Source of the DNA: an uncultured Fusibacter sp.
GTDB lineage: Bacteria; Bacillota; Clostridia; Peptostreptococcales; Acidaminobacteraceae
DNA length: 7,420 nt
NCBI GenBank assembly: GCA_937958285.1
Contig: CALFXQ010000406.1
Coordinates: 1-7,420, forward strand
Direction: 5' to 3'
Part shown: piece by piece, positions 5,489 to 7,420 of the stretch
Numbering within the stretch: position 1 is the stretch's first letter
Layout: the number at the start of each line of letters is the position of its first letter
The notes under the pieces: model-generated
The model's input: only the letters and a program-made list of their open reading frames with translations
What the model was told of the DNA's origin: nothing
Databases searched by the model: none
Translations under genes and position numbers: made by a program

Positions 5489-6025
5489 ATGAAACCGAAA
5501 GATATTGCAAACACGGGCATGGCCATCGCATTGTTGTTTGTCACTGGCTATGTTGTCTACATGGTCACAAAGCCCCTTGTGCTTCCCGGTGCGAAGTTTT
5601 TATTTATGGCACCTTTACTGAGCTTTATTCAATATTTCCCCCTAAAAGCAAGTGCAAAGGCATCTACTATTGTGTTGTTAAATGTGGGCTTTGCCATTTT
5701 ATTGGCCCTTATGTCTCCGCTAATGTCAGTGGCGATTCTATTAAGTGGTCTTATGGCAGCGGTAGTATTTGCATGCGTCTTGAAGTTGACTAACACAGAA
5801 CAAGCTATTCACTGGAGTATGAGTAGTTATCCCATGTGGGCCATGCTCATCTCCTTTTATATTAGCATTGAAATCACAAAGCTAAATATCTATGGCAGTC
5901 AATGGAATGTCTTAGTAGGTGTTGTCGCCATTGCATGCTTTGCCCTTGGTAGAATAGGCACGTATTTTTCAGAGCGCCTTATACATAGAACAAATCCGAA
6001 GAGAAGGAAAACAAATGACTTTTAA
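5489..6025 (+). CDS. Six-helix integral membrane protein of unknown function
   Basis: I do not recognise this 178-residue protein. It is strongly hydrophobic, with about six membrane helices at roughly 8-27, 33-51, 58-76, 78-99, 111-130 and 139-160, and a basic cytoplasmic-looking C-terminus (RTNPKRRK). Size and helix number resemble small substrate-binding (S) components of ECF vitamin transporters, but I see no diagnostic motif, so this is only a possibility. The ATG at 5489 has AAAGGAG at 5477-5483, 5 bases upstream. Its last 11 bases overlap the start of the DEAD-box helicase gene, so the two are probably cotranscribed and translationally coupled. An extended -10 promoter lies 25 bases before its start. 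Confidence 0.75.
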   Translation: MKPKDIANTGMAIALLFVTGYVVYMVTKPLVLPGAKFLFMAPLLSFIQYFPLKASAKASTIVLLNVGFAILLALMSPLMSVAILLSGLMAAVVFACVLKLTNTEQAIHWSMSSYPMWAMLISFYISIEITKLNIYGSQWNVLVGVVAIACFALGRIGTYFSERLIHRTNPKRRKTNDF

Positions 6026-7420
6026 AGAATTTCAATTGCACCAAGCCTTAGAAAAGGCCATCGAAGATTTAGGTTTTACAGAGCCAACCGAAGTACAAGA
6101 AAAATCGATACCCAAATTAATGATGGGTTGTGATTTAATTGTTAAGTCAAAAACTGGAAGCGGAAAAACTGCAGCATTTTCAATACCAATTTTAGAACGG
6201 TTACATCGAGAAAATGCCATCGGAAAGCCAGAATACCCAGCTGTAATGATTCTCGCACCAACGCGTGAGCTTGCCGTACAAGTTAGCCAAGATCTTCAAG
6301 CGCTCTCAAGGCGCATGCATATATCTGTGGTCACCGTCTATGGTCAGCACAGCATGAATGTAGAGATTGAAGCCCTTACAAAGGGTGCAACGGTTATTGT
6401 GGGCACGCCAGGTCGCGTGATGGACCATCTCAGACAAGGCAATATCGACCCAAGGGGCATTCAATACCTCGTACTCGACGAAGCAGATAAAATGATGGAC
6501 ATGGGTTTTTTAGATCAAGTGGTTGGCATCATTGACTACTTGCCAAAAGAGCGACAAACCATGCTCTTTTCAGCGACCATGCCCTTTGAAATCCAAAATA
6601 TTTGTTGGGAATACATGATCGACCCAGAAACCATCGAGATTGCATCGGGCACAAAAACTGTAGATGCAATTGAACAGTGTCACTATCGCGTTGAACCTCA
6701 CGAAAAGCGCATGCACCTCGCCTGGATTTTAAAGCACTACCAACCCACCAGCTGCATGGTGTTTTGCAATACGCGCGCAACGGTAGACCGGGTACAAGAG
6801 TTTCTAGATAAAAAAGGATACAGCTCAGATGCGTTACACGGCGCGATTACTCAGACCAAGCGCTTAAAGACCATCAATCAATTTAAACGCAACAGCTTTC
6901 AAGTGCTCGTCGCCACCGATGTGGCTGCCAGAGGCCTTCATGTAGAAGACTTGTCTTTGGTTATCAATTACGATTTGCCAGTAGAACTAGATAGCTATGT
7001 ACATCGCATTGGCCGCACAGGTCGCGCGGGAAATGGCGGAAGAGCGGTGTCTCTTGTGACCAGCGAAGATGTGATGACCCTTTATGCCATAGAAGAACAC
7101 ATTGGTGCCTTAATTGTGGAAGCGCCTGCAAATGAACTCGAGCGCACCGAACGACACCTTCGCAGACAAGAACGCATTGTCAGTCACGAGAACAAACAAC
7201 GCGATAAGAGCCAGCACAAACAAAGACAAAGCAGTGTCACTCAAGTGCATCGCGATGTGGTTTCTGAAAAGCCTAAAAAAGTCGTCGCTGCACCAAAGGG
7301 AACCCCTTACGCTGAGCCAATACGCAAGGTATATACGGCAGCAGATAAAAAGGTCACCACGCCATTAAAAGCAGAACAACAAAAGGGTCAATCCCGTTCG
7401 TATTCAAAAGATGAAGTGGC
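6015..7420 (+). CDS. DEAD-box ATP-dependent RNA helicase (3' end missing)
   Basis: The frame is open from ATG 6015 to the window edge, giving the first 468 residues of a longer protein; AGAAGGA just upstream is the ribosome binding site. It unwinds or remodels RNA duplexes with ATP. Motifs in order: Q motif (F21, then TEVQ ending at Q28), motif I SKTGSGKT at 45-52, Ia PTREL at 82-86, Ib TPGR at 131-134, II DEAD at 155-158, III SAT at 186-188, IV VFCNTR, V TDVAARGLHVEDL, and VI HRIGRTGR at 330-337. Residue 45 is serine where alanine is usual before the P-loop, and the common GG after motif Ia is reduced to YGQHS. After about residue 370 comes a long Lys/Arg/Gln-rich, probably disordered tail, as in several bacterial cold-shock and ribosome-assembly helicases. 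CshA, DeaD and DbpA cannot be separated without the missing C-terminus. It overlaps the upstream membrane gene by 11 bases. Confidence 0.95.
   Translation, partial: MTFKEFQLHQALEKAIEDLGFTEPTEVQEKSIPKLMMGCDLIVKSKTGSGKTAAFSIPILERLHRENAIGKPEYPAVMILAPTRELAVQVSQDLQALSRRMHISVVTVYGQHSMNVEIEALTKGATVIVGTPGRVMDHLRQGNIDPRGIQYLVLDEADKMMDMGFLDQVVGIIDYLPKERQTMLFSATMPFEIQNICWEYMIDPETIEIASGTKTVDAIEQCHYRVEPHEKRMHLAWILKHYQPTSCMVFCNTRATVDRVQEFLDKKGYSSDALHGAITQTKRLKTINQFKRNSFQVLVATDVAARGLHVEDLSLVINYDLPVELDSYVHRIGRTGRAGNGGRAVSLVTSEDVMTLYAIEEHIGALIVEAPANELERTERHLRRQERIVSHENKQRDKSQHKQRQSSVTQVHRDVVSEKPKKVVAAPKGTPYAEPIRKVYTAADKKVTTPLKAEQQKGQSRSYSKDEV

Noticed and set aside
7114..7368. Plus-strand reading frame of 84 codons in another frame of the helicase tail.
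   Set aside because: It is a shadow of the Lys/Gln-rich helicase tail; the helicase frame is open through the whole region.

Overview
The window looks like a chromosomal segment of a low-to-moderate GC Bacillota, most likely a member of the Clostridia. This rests on strong GGAGG-type ribosome binding sites, an AbrB-type regulator with a cysteine-rich tail, a DUF3810 protein and the general protein character. The genus cannot be fixed from the sequence. I see no tRNA, rRNA, CRISPR array, transposase or phage gene.

Layout. At 1-2192 are three tightly packed plus-strand genes of the high-affinity phosphate ABC transporter: the end of pstC, then pstA and pstB. The phosphate-binding protein gene would lie off the left edge, and no phoU follows pstB. 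At 2256-2633 is a 125-residue four-helix membrane protein whose histidines are spaced as in di-haem transmembrane cytochromes. It converges on, and overlaps by 25 bp, a minus-strand gene (2609-3721) for a DUF3810 membrane protein with a HELAH zinc-protease-like motif. A clear plus-strand terminator hairpin (2811-2838) sits inside the DUF3810 coding sequence, antisense to it, and is the likely end of the phosphate/cytochrome transcript.

At 3826-5031 is the most interesting gene. It encodes a soluble 401-residue protein with an N-terminal J-domain (HPD intact), a middle alpha+beta region that may be NTF2-like, and a C-terminal degenerate GGDEF domain. The GGDEF active site reads QEQVF, yet an RxxD inhibitory-site motif is kept exactly five residues before it. 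That pattern suggests a c-di-GMP receptor coupled to an Hsp70 co-chaperone. A bidirectional terminator (5050-5077) separates it from the convergent abrB-like gene (5063-5308, minus strand), whose stop codon lies in the terminator loop.

At 5489-7420 a second plus-strand unit starts with an unidentified six-helix membrane protein. It overlaps by 11 bp a DEAD-box RNA helicase gene that runs off the right edge.

Functionally, the left part serves phosphate import. The centre holds possible nucleotide-second-messenger and transition-state regulation. The right part holds an RNA remodelling enzyme. No single pathway ties all the genes together. The best candidate for something undescribed is the J-domain/degenerate-GGDEF fusion.
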